From Aphelenchoides besseyi (taxonomy: Eukaryota > Nematoda > Chromadorea > Rhabditida > Aphelenchoididae): DNA of 64,000 nt. Shown here in pieces: positions 11,472-20,775 of the stretch (position 1 is its first letter; each line of letters starts with the position of its first letter). The stretch covers positions 9,114,001-9,178,000 of the forward strand of contig JAMPIQ010000003.1 in assembly GCA_024699855.1 (NCBI GenBank), read 5' to 3'. The position numbers and the translations under genes are program-made. The notes beneath the pieces are model-generated. The model was not told the origin of the DNA and made no database searches. It saw only the letters and a list, made by a program, of their open reading frames with translations.

Positions 11472-12549
11472 CCATGTATTTCATGATTTCATTTCGAGCT
11501 ATTTGGTTAATCTCGGTATCGAAGTAAATAGGTGAAATTAACGAAATCAGTCTGTTGTCTGTGGAAATCAGACGCATCAGCGCCAAAGTTAGTATTTCAA
11601 CGTCAATTTTGTTGTGTTCGTCTTTCATATCTTCAAAATAGTTCGGAAAGATAGTAAGGTATTGGTTAAGAATTGACGAAAAATTACTAATTGGACAGTG
11701 TGTCTCAAATCGCGTGTCCATAACAATTCTCGGAGTTAATGGTAGTCGAACCAATGGAGCGTGATGATTGTTGTGATTGTCGTTCATCAACTCAACGTTT
11801 TTCTCAATTTCCATTGCTTCAAAAATTTGTTCGAATTCGTTAGTTTCGTTATTTAGTTCATCAACTTCCATCAACAATACAGTGTTTGCGTTTTGATTCG
11901 TTTGTTCGGTTTCTGTTCGGCCCGAACTGTTGGTTTCAAATTCATTTGAGATTTCGTCGATTAGTTTTCGTTTGTTATGATTACTTACTTCTTTCAAAGT
12001 TTCATCATTCCTTTGGTTACCTTTATTGGTTTCGGTATTTGAGTTAGTATTGCGAGGTCGACCTCGTTTAGTTTGTTTCTTTCTACCTCCACCTTGTAAT
12101 CGACGATAAATGTTCAAATCGAACCTGAAACCATTTGCCTCGGATCCATCGTATTGAGAAGCGGAACCTTTGTGAGGCTCAACGCAACTCTGATGTACCG
12201 GGCGGGGTACCGATGACTGTTGAAAACAGAAGTTCTTACAGTTTTCGAGGTGCAACTCTTGGGGTTGACTAAGACCGATCGGCTGTTGAAGCCCGCAAGA
12301 GTTCTTCTCTCCAAATTTATGTCTTACAGTGGAGTAGAACTCAGCACTGTCACATTTCAAAATGGGAAGAAGTATCTTGCGCTCGGAAGCGCTAAAACTT
12401 ACCTTTCTTCTATCCTTGATGATCGTCGCAAAACGTATCATTCTTCGTTTTTCAATTGGTTGTACTGAAAGCATATAGATTAGTACATGAATTGAGTGTT
12501 TTCGCGCCACGAACGAAATATAGACGACACGCAAGTTACACGAACGCAA
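11434..12549 (-). CDS. H1 N-terminal region with AT-hook (partial)
   Basis: Open frame of 371 codons that leads into the protease part. A TTTCAG acceptor near 12124 and a GTAAGT donor near 12400 suggest an intron of about 275 bp, so the internal residues there are probably not protein. After the acceptor come KRGRPRN, an AT-hook-like motif, an Asn/Glu-rich linker, and THCPISNF to PPVIPQQQ, which match in position the THCQPNEL to RPPIAPNE segment before the protease of H2. The frame is lost at the A5 run (plus-strand T5, 11437-11441), where the neighbouring frame carries on into the protease motifs. Confidence 0.6.
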   Translation of the reverse strand: MRSCNLRVVYISFVARKHSIHVLIYMLSVQPIEKRRMIRFATIIKDRRKVSFSASERKILLPILKCDSAEFYSTVRHKFGEKNSCGLQQPIGLSQPQELHLENCKNFCFQQSSVPRPVHQSCVEPHKGSASQYDGSEANGFRFDLNIYRRLQGGGRKKQTKRGRPRNTNSNTETNKGNQRNDETLKEVSNHNKRKLIDEISNEFETNSSGRTETEQTNQNANTVLLMEVDELNNETNEFEQIFEAMEIEKNVELMNDNHNNHHAPLVRLPLTPRIVMDTRFETHCPISNFSSILNQYLTIFPNYFEDMKDEHNKIDVEILTLALMRLISTDNRLISLISPIYFDTEINQIARNEIMKYMVVLPPVIPQQQK

Positions 12550-12559
12550 GTAAAATATT

Positions 12560-13073
12560 AGGGTTGTTATTCAACGTTTAATTTCGTTATTTGGTATTAG
12601 CGTCGATCAGTCACGTTTTGCTTGTAATCACTGAACATTCTTGAATTATCAAACTCTTCGCATTCATAGCAATTGATTTCATCATATATCGTATTATATT
12701 TTCATTACTATGTTTGCTTCTAACAGCAGTTTCAATTATATAATCGTATGTAATTTGCATTTCAAACTGAAGTGATGGCATTCGATTGAAAGAAACTGAA
12801 CCGTTTGGCTAGTCAGCCGATCCGACGAAACGGACTGGTAGAAACTGGTTGTTGTGTGAGCAGTTCAACTGTCGGGCGGAAAAGACGTCAGAGAAATTGC
12901 GCAAAAATAACATCGATTAAGAAACATTCAAATAGAAGACCTTTGGACAAAATTTAAACAAAATTTTGAACGAATAGAAAAATAAATTGCAGAAATTAGA
13001 TTAAATTAAAAATCGATTAATTGTAGTCATTACAGATGTCAATGTTTATCGTCCAACAACAGAAAGAATTGTA
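12560..13073. other. AT-rich segment between Helitron H1 and tRNA-like sequence
   Basis: No ORF of note. It should contain either the 5' end of H1 or noncoding BEL-1 sequence. I could not place the A|TC junction expected at a Helitron 5' end. Confidence 0.35.
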
Positions 13074-13144
13074 TGACGCGACTCGGGATCGAACCTGCGT
13101 CCCCCTGATCCAATGCTACCGTTTTGCCTCTACACCACGGGCGC
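13074..13144 (-). tRNA. tRNA-like sequence with A and B boxes, probably degenerate
   Basis: The minus strand reads GCGCCCGTGGTGTAGAGG then a GGTAGCAT D-loop-like part and, about 30 nt on, AGGTTCGATCCCGAG. TGGTGTAGAGG fits the Pol III A box and GGTTCGATCCC the B box at near-normal spacing. The acceptor stem and T stem do not pair well, and no clean anticodon stem can be drawn, so no anticodon is called. It is probably a tRNA pseudogene or SINE head. It lies inside BEL-1 between env and the Helitron. Confidence 0.4.
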
Positions 13145-13405
13145 TTGGACATATTTTCTAGGTTTTAGTAAAATTTCAATAACTTTATAAATTTTAATTA
13201 AATTTACAACAAATATTTATCAAATCAGCTATTTCTCATGGTGCGCATTCACTGATTTTTTTTTACGTGATAAGCTTTATTCGTTCTTGAGATACTGGGC
13301 CAAATGGGACATGATGACAAACTGACAAACTTTCTCCTATTAGTGAGGGGATTGTAGTGGATTAGTTAAAATTTAAGTTAGAGATTGCTTTCAAGCGGTG
13401 CATAT

Positions 13406-13897
13406 TCATGCAGCTCCTTCTGTAGGAGGGGTTTCGGATCCGGATGAACTGTGACCTCTCTGGTTTGTTTCAACTCGCCTGAATTGCGCATATAACGGCT
13501 CATTTTCGTGGCGATTGGTCCCTAGATTTCCCAATTCGACAAATTCCCTAGGTCGCTCCGCGCGATCGACTTGCGGTTCACGGTGGGTCAGAAGATGAGA
13601 TGGCTCGAAGGATGGCAGTCGCTCGTTGACCGTGCAAGGTTGATCTCCAATCAGGATAACTGGGTTATTGGCGGGTATTCTTGTACGATGATTATTTAAT
13701 CGAAAATAGACCCATACTGTTCCCCCAAGGGTGAGTATCAAAGAAGATACTGTTACCCAAAATACCCAGAACCATTTAAGAACTTTAAGCCAAGAACCCA
13801 ACACATCTTCGGTTAGTGAAGAAGAATAAATGACATTTGGATGCACATGGTCTAAGTGGACTTGGACTTCGGAATTCTTCTCCATCTCCTGAATCAA
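13406..13897 (-). CDS. BEL-1 env-like protein, membrane-anchor end
   Basis: 163-codon frame that continues the env-like ORF after a frame change at the T5 run 13920-13924. It has a hydrophobic segment (residues about 44-66, FWVFWVTVSSLILTLGG) that would anchor the glycoprotein, then a polar tail of about 95 residues. The order ectodomain, transmembrane segment and tail fits a retroviral-type envelope. The family of the glycoprotein cannot be settled by eye. Confidence 0.6.
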   Translation of the reverse strand: MIQEMEKNSEVQVHLDHVHPNVIYSSSLTEDVLGSWLKVLKWFWVFWVTVSSLILTLGGTVWVYFRLNNHRTRIPANNPVILIGDQPCTVNERLPSFEPSHLLTHREPQVDRAERPREFVELGNLGTNRHENEPLYAQFRRVETNQRGHSSSGSETPPTEGAA

Positions 13898-16656
13898 TTC
13901 CTCATCGATGGGCCAGAAGTTTTTGCTTCGTGAATTGGTGTGTGTTTGATGATGTAGTCTGGTTGAATCGGTCTGAAGTCGATGTTCTTCGTTTTTGCGT
14001 CTCTGATAGTCTCTCGGTTGGCTGCTATTCTTCCGGTTTTTCGGTTCAGCTCATAAACGATGTCTTCGATTGTTAGGAGGACGTTGTCTCCACAATGCTC
14101 GGATTCTCTCCGATCTTCTCGGGTGATTCTCAGAGTTACGGGATCCAGGAACAACACATCGTTTATTGAATGTAGTCTTATGGGGATGCTACAATTCCCT
14201 GGACTTGGCAACAGAGTATACGCGGACCTTTCGAATTCGTGACACATTCTGATGGCAAAGATATTGTCGGATATCTTCTCAACTTCGAAATTTGATCGTT
14301 TGAGGATTCTTCGAAAGTAAGCGGTTGGTTGCTCTCTCATCAAACTGGTGATCATAGAGATTTGTTGTTGCCACACAAGACAATTCAAAGCGTTGGTGTT
14401 TCTCATAACATTTTCCAGAAAGTTAAGTATAAACTGCAGATCCGAAGCTTCAGTTTCATCTACCGTTGCTTGCCGTTTAGGCCGCCTGATTAAACCTTCT
14501 TTGAGCCAATCCAAGTCCTTCTCGATATCTTCGAAGTGTTCTAACGACGGAGTCAATGACTTTTTGGACACATTGATGCTTGGGATCGCTGGATTCGGCT
14601 TAGATGGAGACACCTTCTCGTACGTTACGTTCCCTAGCACCGCTAATCCCTGATCTGTGACGACGAATCTTTTCCCGCAGTCCAATTTGGTGTTGTTGGG
14701 TTGGAATGTCAACATCATTTGCCATGATTCAATGACAATCTCTCCTCTTCCCAACATAGCGTGAGCATCTCCAATTTTGACGAACGCACACTGTTGTTCC
14801 TTCACTGGAGTCCAAATGACGGCAATATTTTTAGCAGCTTGACAGTATCCGCTGGTGTAGTGACATTCTGATAAGTCGACTAGAGGACTTGTTGCTCGTG
14901 TGTCGTTGAAATGTGAGTACACCGTAGTTGTCGATAGGATGCAATTTCGTTTGACTGCCACATTTGTGCCCATCATGAAAGTCATGAATCGATTGGGAAT
15001 GTTCTTGTCGACGATGTTGACTGTTGCAAACGAGTGTCGATTCTTTTCCAACTTTCCATAACGACAAACACGTTCTCGGATCATCATTTGGCATTCAGTT
15101 TCTGTCATGTCCTCTGGCTCTCCATCGAGTTCTTCGATACGTTCAATGCCGTTCAGTTCTGTCCATTGAGTGACAGTTGAAGTTTTGAGTTTACAGATGA
15201 ATCCTTCAGTTCTGTATTCTATGTGATTTGGTTTGTAAATCCCAAATTCTCTTGGCTCTTTGTGGGCATGTTCTGTTTGTCCCAAATCGCAGCTCAGTGG
15301 ATCCGTTATTTTCCACAAACTAATTGCCGCGTTGGGAGGACAAACCATCGGTTTTTGTGCGATAACGAAGTTAGGAATATGAAACATTGAAACTAACATC
15401 AGAACGATTACGAGGAGAGTCGACAAATTGATTGATTGCCTCTGTAATTTCTCTTTTCGCCGCGGTCGTACCCGCTGTTCTATCGCACTTCTCTGATCGT
15501 GCTCTTTGAAGCTCTTGATGATGTTGATGTCATTTCCGCCGATTTCCAATGGGTAGAGATGATTGACCGATCGAGTTGCTGTTCGGTGATTTGGTTGCAA
15601 AACTGTCGCTGAGCGAATGATTCCATCTTTACTCCTTTTTACGTCCACAATTCTTCCGAGTTTCCACTTGTTCTTGGGAACTTCTTCCTCTTGAATCACC
15701 ACCAATTCTCCTAATTGAGGTTCTCGTTCTACTCCTTTTGATTCCTTCCGTGGGGTTCTTTCTGCCAATGTCAACAGATACTGCGTTTGCCATATCTTCC
15801 AGAAGTTTTGTAGAACAAGTTGATTTGATTCATTTACTTTCCTCAATCGTTTTTGGAGTATTCTTTGCTCGTAGTCTTCGTCTTCAAGCTCTTGTTTCGT
15901 GAGTTCCTCTTCTTCTAGTGGCGACTCTTGACCTTCTGGTCGCAAAAAGTCGACGGGTCGTAAAATTCGATGATCAGCTGGTTCGTCGGAAATGGCTGTC
16001 AACGGTCTGTTGTTGAGCGTCGATTCGATGATGGCGATTATCGTCTCGTATTCTTCGATCGTTTTCTTTGCTCTTCCGAATGAACGTTTGATAGCCTCTT
16101 TTATGCTGCGATTGAGTCGTTCATACGCTCCGCCCTGCCAAGGTGCTTTTGGAATTGTAAAATTCCACTCGATGTCATTTGTGCTATATTGCGACTTGAG
16201 AAGTTTTGATGTCAAGATGAAGTATGAAGCGTTGTCGCTGAGAAATACGTCTGGTAGACCTCTTCTGGCTATAAATCGTTGGATTGCTTTGATCACACTT
16301 TCCGTTCGCGTATTTCTTATAACTTCGAGGTGTACCGCTCTTATTTTCAGACATGTGAACAGTAGTACGTACAATTCTCCTTCGTGGGATCTCAGTGGTC
16401 CCATGACATCAAGTCCTGTGGAACTGAAGGGTTTCCCTTTTCTTGTCCTCGATTCGGGAAGTGGTGCGAACATTGGTAATTCGAATGGTTTCGCATTCAT
16501 TGGTTTGCATTTAATGCATCGTTTCACCGTAGACTTCACCAAACGAGTTGTGATCCAGAATTTCTTCCTCATCTCCAGAGTTACTGTGTTTGCTCCTTGA
16601 TGTTGAAACATTTCATGAAACGTCAAGATGATTTTTGGTGCAGATCGGTGAATCAA
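13894..16656 (-). CDS. BEL-1 integrase and env-like glycoprotein
   Basis: 920-codon frame; the listed start is an internal TTG and the frame opens upstream to about 16707. Residues 1-50 hold the HHCC zinc-binding module. The catalytic triad of the integrase is visible in TGLDVMGPL, FLSDNASYF and GGAYERLN. A DUF5641-type C-terminal module follows, ending NHLYPLEI, typical of BEL/Pao. After about residue 400 a hydrophobic signal-like segment (LLVIVLMLVSMFHIPNFVIA) begins a Cys-rich ectodomain with N-glycosylation sites and a furin-like RRPKRQ site. This is an env-like region fused to pol in one frame. Known BEL/Pao env genes were taken from RNA viruses; which group this resembles is not resolved here. 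The reading frame changes at 13920-13924. Confidence 0.82.
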   Translation of the reverse strand: MIHRSAPKIILTFHEMFQHQGANTVTLEMRKKFWITTRLVKSTVKRCIKCKPMNAKPFELPMFAPLPESRTRKGKPFSSTGLDVMGPLRSHEGELYVLLFTCLKIRAVHLEVIRNTRTESVIKAIQRFIARRGLPDVFLSDNASYFILTSKLLKSQYSTNDIEWNFTIPKAPWQGGAYERLNRSIKEAIKRSFGRAKKTIEEYETIIAIIESTLNNRPLTAISDEPADHRILRPVDFLRPEGQESPLEEEELTKQELEDEDYEQRILQKRLRKVNESNQLVLQNFWKIWQTQYLLTLAERTPRKESKGVEREPQLGELVVIQEEEVPKNKWKLGRIVDVKRSKDGIIRSATVLQPNHRTATRSVNHLYPLEIGGNDINIIKSFKEHDQRSAIEQRVRPRRKEKLQRQSINLSTLLVIVLMLVSMFHIPNFVIAQKPMVCPPNAAISLWKITDPLSCDLGQTEHAHKEPREFGIYKPNHIEYRTEGFICKLKTSTVTQWTELNGIERIEELDGEPEDMTETECQMMIRERVCRYGKLEKNRHSFATVNIVDKNIPNRFMTFMMGTNVAVKRNCILSTTTVYSHFNDTRATSPLVDLSECHYTSGYCQAAKNIAVIWTPVKEQQCAFVKIGDAHAMLGRGEIVIESWQMMLTFQPNNTKLDCGKRFVVTDQGLAVLGNVTYEKVSPSKPNPAIPSINVSKKSLTPSLEHFEDIEKDLDWLKEGLIRRPKRQATVDETEASDLQFILNFLENVMRNTNALNCLVWQQQISMITSLMREQPTAYFRRILKRSNFEVEKISDNIFAIRMCHEFERSAYTLLPSPGNCSIPIRLHSINDVLFLDPVTLRITREDRRESEHCGDNVLLTIEDIVYELNRKTGRIAANRETIRDAKTKNIDFRPIQPDYIIKHTPIHEAKTSGPSMRN

Positions 16657-16715
16657 TCGGTAGCCAAATGGGATGAATTGTTTCCCATGGTAATCCCGAT
16701 TCTTCTAAACGTGTT

Positions 16716-17033
16716 CTAATTCGCCATAGACCTTTCTCGTCTTGGTTCATTTCGTACTTTTTGATCACTTTCTCCGTCGGTGGATATTTCTTCTTGTTCT
16801 TGACGAATTATCATCTGTTCAGCTGTTGTTGTAGTCACTTCTCCATGTCTTTTCGTGAACTTGAGTACATACATTGCGATTCTGGTGAGCTTTGGCCAAC
16901 TGTACTTTGTGACGTCAATTAACTCATTCCTTTTTCCGATGGGGTAGACGATTGTCGGTTGATCTTCTTTGTTGTTTCTTTCTTCTGTCATCGTCTTCTC
17001 TCTTCTTTCAGAATGATGAGTTCGTTGGGCCAT
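16716..17033 (-). pseudogene. BEL-1 pol segment between RNase H and integrase
   Basis: A 105-codon frame bridging RNase H and integrase. It contains KYSWPKLTRIAMYVLKF, typical of the linker before the BEL/Pao integrase. It is out of frame with both neighbours: a shift within a purine-rich GAAAGAAGAGAGAAG stretch near 17000 and another at the T5 run 16758-16762. Confidence 0.65.
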
Positions 17034-17602
17034 TTGTTTTTATCCTGAATTAAGAATTCAGGACCCTTCCACCAGAGCGCTGAGTTCATCAGTTTGGACA
17101 AGGGTTTTCCTCTCGTGATCAAGTCTGCTGGATTCATTTCCGTTGGCACGAAAGGAAAGTTGATTTTGTTTCTCATTTCGTGAATTTCTTTCACTCGGTT
17201 GTTGACGAAAACGGATTTCGATCTTCCAGCATTAATTTGTTGTAGTGCGACTTGAGAGTCTGACCAGATGGTGACATCTTCTGAGTGGTGTATTTCCTCT
17301 TTGAGTAGTTTTGCCATTCTTATTCCGCATACTAATGCGAGTAGTTCCAGTCGTGGAATCGTCAGAATAACTTCCTTCTTCGGACTGTTTCCTTTTTTCT
17401 TCTCCATAGGTGCTAATCTGGATTTGGCAAAAATCAAATTGGAGTCCCCCTCAATTGTCAAATAGGCTGCTCCTCCATAGGCTGCTCCTCCATAGGCCTT
17501 TTCCGATGCATCGACAAATATGTCGAGTCTTCTTGTAGTGTTGACTTTCCCAATTTGGCGTTTGAATCTGACGATATCTTCTGAAGTACTCAGGGGTTTC
17601 AT
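16988..17602 (-). pseudogene. BEL-1 RNase H domain
   Basis: 204 codons with DIFVDASEKAYGG, PRLELLALVCG (catalytic Glu), TIWSDSQVALQQI (catalytic Asp) and MNPADLITRG, the RNase H blocks of BEL/Pao pol. A 15-bp unit (GGCTGCTCCTCCATA, plus strand, about 17465-17500) is tandemly repeated and gives YGGAAYGGAAY where relatives usually have one copy. It is out of frame with RT upstream through the T9 run at 17672-17680. Confidence 0.75.
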
Positions 17603-17642
17603 CAGTTTTTCCCATTCTTCAGTTAGATTGTCATCGCATTGT

Positions 17643-17972
17643 TCATCCCAATCGTGTCCTGTTCGCCATAGTTTTTTTTTGGATGAATAACTTCAAATCA
17701 ATTAGCGATGGTGCAAGGAGTCCGAGTGGATCATAAATTGACGCGACAAAGCGTAGGGCTGCTCTTTTGGTGAGTGGTGCAGATGGTTTGTGCATTGGGA
17801 TTTTGATTTGCATTTCGTCTTTTTTGAAGTCCCAGTGCAATCCTAAGACCTTTTCCGTTGTCTTCTCTTGGTCTTCCACTCCCATTAACGATGTTGTTAT
17901 CGTTGGATCGTTGCTGTAGATTTCACGAAGGTTTAAAACATCGAGTTTTGAAGATGTCCTTCGCTTTAGCAA
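17643..17972 (-). pseudogene. BEL-1 RT thumb/connection segment
   Basis: 109-codon frame carrying LHWDFKKDEMQI and ASIYDPLGLLAPSLIDLK, the conserved region after RT in BEL/Pao elements. It is joined to the RT frame by a shift near 17935-17950 (TTTTAAA run) and is lost at a 9-base A run (plus-strand T9, 17672-17680). Confidence 0.7.
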
Positions 17973-20193
17973 TTTTCTGCATCAGTTCCTTTTTGTTATC
18001 TGATGTTATGACAAGATTATCAACGTAGAGTTGGCGCATAATCTCTGCTCCATTCGGGTGTCGTTCTAGTAGATGTTGTAGGGTCATCGCCAATATTGAT
18101 GGTGAACAACAAACTCCGAATGGTACTCGAGCGAATCGAAAGACTTGAATGTTCTTTTCGTTGATCGGTTGATCCCACCTTTTAGGTAACAGAAATCGAA
18201 CTAAGTCACGTTGATTCTCTTTGAGTCCGATTTGAAGGAACGCTTTCTCCAAATCGCCGATTGTTGCGTAACTGCCGAGGCGGAATCTCATTAGTAATCC
18301 TACCAATTTTGGAAGTAATAGTGGGCCTTCGTGCAGTACGTCATTAACACTCAGTCCATTTTTTGGTTTGGCCGAGGCATCGTAAACGACTCTCAACTTG
18401 GTGGTCGTTTTGTGCGGTGTAACTACAGCTTGATGTGGGAGATAGGAAATCAAGCCATCCGGCTGCCTTGTAGTTACCTTTTCAATAATTCCCGCATCTT
18501 CTTGTTCTTCGAAATTTCTTCGATATTGCTCCATGAGCTCGGGACGTTTTTGAAGACTTTTCATCAGTGAAATGAGTCGATGGTAAGCAATCCCGATATT
18601 GCTACTCAAATTGGATTCTTGTCCATTCCATAGCCATTCCACGAAATATCGATTGTCTCTTATCTCTAGAGTCTGTCGAAATTTGTTGATAATTTGGTTG
18701 TCAACGGTTTCGTCCTTTTCGTTCGTGAGACCAATGGCTTCTAGATCCCAAAATTTCTTCTCGACCTCTTGCTCTTGAGGTTCCTCATGTCGCAGTCTTC
18801 GAGTCACATAAGCCGCTGTAGAAGTCAAACGACTCTTCGGTTGATTGTGTTGAACAATTATGGGACCCAATGCTGTTGGAATCTCCATCCAGTTTTTATG
18901 TAACTTAGTCGAGAGAGGCATCAATTGGAAGAAGTAGTCGCTTCCAATGAGCATTTCCGGGACGATTTTCTTCTCGTTGAATTGTCCCTTTGATTTGACG
19001 ATTCTCGTCAATTTGCCAACCATTTTTGGCACCGACAATGCTTTAATGGGTTTCCAATTCCCATTTTGCATCTTCAACTCGCAATCGACATGTTTGGCTG
19101 CCACACTGTCGATTACCTTCTCACCGAAAACTTCTGTTCGGATTTGTTCAATTTTGGTGGGCTTCAGTTGAAGCAATTTGGCGCATTTGTTTGTGATATA
19201 CGTCGCTTCACTCGCACTGTCCAAAAGTGCGTAGATCTTCTTCGAAAGCTGGTTTGCCGGATTGCAAATCACGACTTCTGCCGTCGGTAGAATCGTGCGA
19301 TTACTACAATTCAAATAGACGTGCGTTTCATTGGCTTCCTCCGTTGGGTCGTCTTCTTTCGATTGCGCCACATTGATCTTTTTTGTTGGGTTCGGATGAA
19401 GTTGGTAGCAGAGAGAAATGTGGTGTTTTCCTTTGCATTTGTAACACGTGTTGTTACATTGCTTTGGAAAGTGCATTGGCTTTAAGCACTTGAAGCATCT
19501 TTTCAGTTCCTTCAATTTCTCCTTTCGTTCATCTGCTGTTTTGAACTTCATGCAATTGTAGGATTTGTGATTCGATAATCCGCAATAAATGCACGGCCAA
19601 ATTTTGTACGTCACTGATTCAGGTTTGTCCTGTTTTCCTTCTTTGTCTTCAGCGAGAACTAGTTGCTGTTTGTAGTTCTTCTTCGTGACGAACGCTCGAT
19701 TCTTTCGTGACGGAGTTGACGATGACGACTTCTCCCTTTTGTCTTGAAATTCTTCTTCCGTTAAAATTAACCCATCGAGATAAATGCACATTTCTTCAGC
19801 ATCTTTGATTTGCGCACAGTTTTTTGCTTCGATTAGCTTTCTCAGAATCGTTGGTGAGTTCTTTAGTTTACTCTCCACCATGTGTGTATACTGCTCTATC
19901 GGGAGTATACAACCGTGATTTGCCAATTGTCGTCTGATCGTGTCGACTTCTAAGCTGAAGTTTTTCAGCTTTTTGATATTGTTCGCTGGCTCTTCAATGT
20001 TGTTGAGGTCTGAGATTAAATGGTGAACGATCACTTCTTTCCTGCCGAACTTCTGTTCTAGTGCAGATTTCACGATGTCGTAGTTCGCTCCGATGAGGTC
20101 GTACCCTTCTAAGAGCTTTTTGGCTTCTCCCTCTACAAACGCCGACAAATATGTGATCTTCTGACCATCGGACAAGTTAGCTCTTTTGTCCAC
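17923..20193 (-). CDS. BEL-1 gag zinc knuckles, protease and reverse transcriptase (partial)
   Basis: 756-codon frame. Residues 1-130 are the rest of the DUF1759 gag domain. Three CCHC knuckles follow (CIYCGLSNHKSYNC, CFKCLKPMHFPKQC, CYKCKGKHHISLC). The aspartic protease core reads ALLDSASEATYI. RT motifs are TIGDLEKAFLQIG (catalytic Asp), FGVCCSPSILAMTL and YVDNLVIT; YVDN in place of YVDD is common in this group. The upstream 183-codon gag start is in the same frame but separated by a TAG at 20226-20224 followed by ten codons, so gag-pol was one frame broken by a nonsense codon. The listed ATG is internal. Confidence 0.85.
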   Translation of the reverse strand: MDKRANLSDGQKITYLSAFVEGEAKKLLEGYDLIGANYDIVKSALEQKFGRKEVIVHHLISDLNNIEEPANNIKKLKNFSLEVDTIRRQLANHGCILPIEQYTHMVESKLKNSPTILRKLIEAKNCAQIKDAEEMCIYLDGLILTEEEFQDKREKSSSSTPSRKNRAFVTKKNYKQQLVLAEDKEGKQDKPESVTYKIWPCIYCGLSNHKSYNCMKFKTADERKEKLKELKRCFKCLKPMHFPKQCNNTCYKCKGKHHISLCYQLHPNPTKKINVAQSKEDDPTEEANETHVYLNCSNRTILPTAEVVICNPANQLSKKIYALLDSASEATYITNKCAKLLQLKPTKIEQIRTEVFGEKVIDSVAAKHVDCELKMQNGNWKPIKALSVPKMVGKLTRIVKSKGQFNEKKIVPEMLIGSDYFFQLMPLSTKLHKNWMEIPTALGPIIVQHNQPKSRLTSTAAYVTRRLRHEEPQEQEVEKKFWDLEAIGLTNEKDETVDNQIINKFRQTLEIRDNRYFVEWLWNGQESNLSSNIGIAYHRLISLMKSLQKRPELMEQYRRNFEEQEDAGIIEKVTTRQPDGLISYLPHQAVVTPHKTTTKLRVVYDASAKPKNGLSVNDVLHEGPLLLPKLVGLLMRFRLGSYATIGDLEKAFLQIGLKENQRDLVRFLLPKRWDQPINEKNIQVFRFARVPFGVCCSPSILAMTLQHLLERHPNGAEIMRQLYVDNLVITSDNKKELMQKIAKAKDIFKTRCFKPS

Positions 20194-20223
20194 TGATTCT
20201 CTGAAGTATTCCCAAAAGATTCT

Positions 20224-20775
20224 CTATGACCGTGGATCCCCATTAAACTTAACAGGTGTGAGTCGTGGAATCTCAACTGGCGGCGGTACTATCGGGGTGC
20301 TGTGTGTTGCTGCTCCTTCGATTGGTGCTTGATAAAAATCGGCCGAAATCTTTGCCAATTCTTGGACTTCTTCGATTGTTTTCGCCATGTTCTTCGCAGC
20401 TTCAGTGACTGAACACATGTTGTTTTTGTCATCGAATTGAGTGAAACGTTCTGCTTCTTCCTTTCTTTCTTCTGTGCTTAGTTGCGCAATCAATTTGTTC
20501 CACTCATTTTTTAATCCTTCCGCCTTTCTGGTTGAGCTTTCCAACTTCCTCCTCATGACGTTGGCTTTTATCTCAATTTCCTTCGCCTTGATTCGGTTGA
20601 CTTCGTTGGAATCGGTGCTTCTGGCAGTGAATGGATGAATTGTCTTCGCAATTATCAGCTGGTCTTTCATCACTTGGATTGTTGGGCCGAGTTGCCTTCT
20701 GATATGACCTGATGTTGATTTGATTCCTTCCGCTGTTGTTGATTTATCGAACTCCACCGTTGTGTTATCCGTCAT
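20224..20775 (-). CDS. BEL-1 gag N-terminal part, ends at in-frame TAG
   Basis: 183 codons starting MTDNTTVEFDKS, with long charged helices likely to form a coiled coil (about residues 60-115), ending at LTPVKFNGDPRS before TAG. FNGDPR is the conserved entry to the DUF1759 capsid-like domain, so the stop lies inside gag and not at a gag/pol border. The next codons, RIFWEYF, continue the domain in the same frame. Simple nonsense change is likeliest; programmed readthrough is a weaker option. Confidence 0.75.
   Translation of the reverse strand: MTDNTTVEFDKSTTAEGIKSTSGHIRRQLGPTIQVMKDQLIIAKTIHPFTARSTDSNEVNRIKAKEIEIKANVMRRKLESSTRKAEGLKNEWNKLIAQLSTEERKEEAERFTQFDDKNNMCSVTEAAKNMAKTIEEVQELAKISADFYQAPIEGAATHSTPIVPPPVEIPRLTPVKFNGDPRS

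Larger units (their letters stand above)
6079..12549 (-). mobile_element. Helitron H1 inside BEL-1
   Basis: A rolling-circle transposon on the minus strand with an N-terminal region, Ulp1-like protease, STPR-like arginine-rich repeats, zinc finger, HUH/Y2 replicase and PIF1-like helicase. The likely 3' end is the hairpin with arms CCCATTC and GAATGGG (6090-6127, inner CGCCAAGGCG); eight to ten nt beyond it on the minus strand the sequence reads CTAA (6082-6079). The next base is G, not the usual T, so the exact end is uncertain. The 5' TC end was not found; 12549 is only the first ATG. H1 lies between the env ORF and the 3' LTR of BEL-1. Confidence 0.75.
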
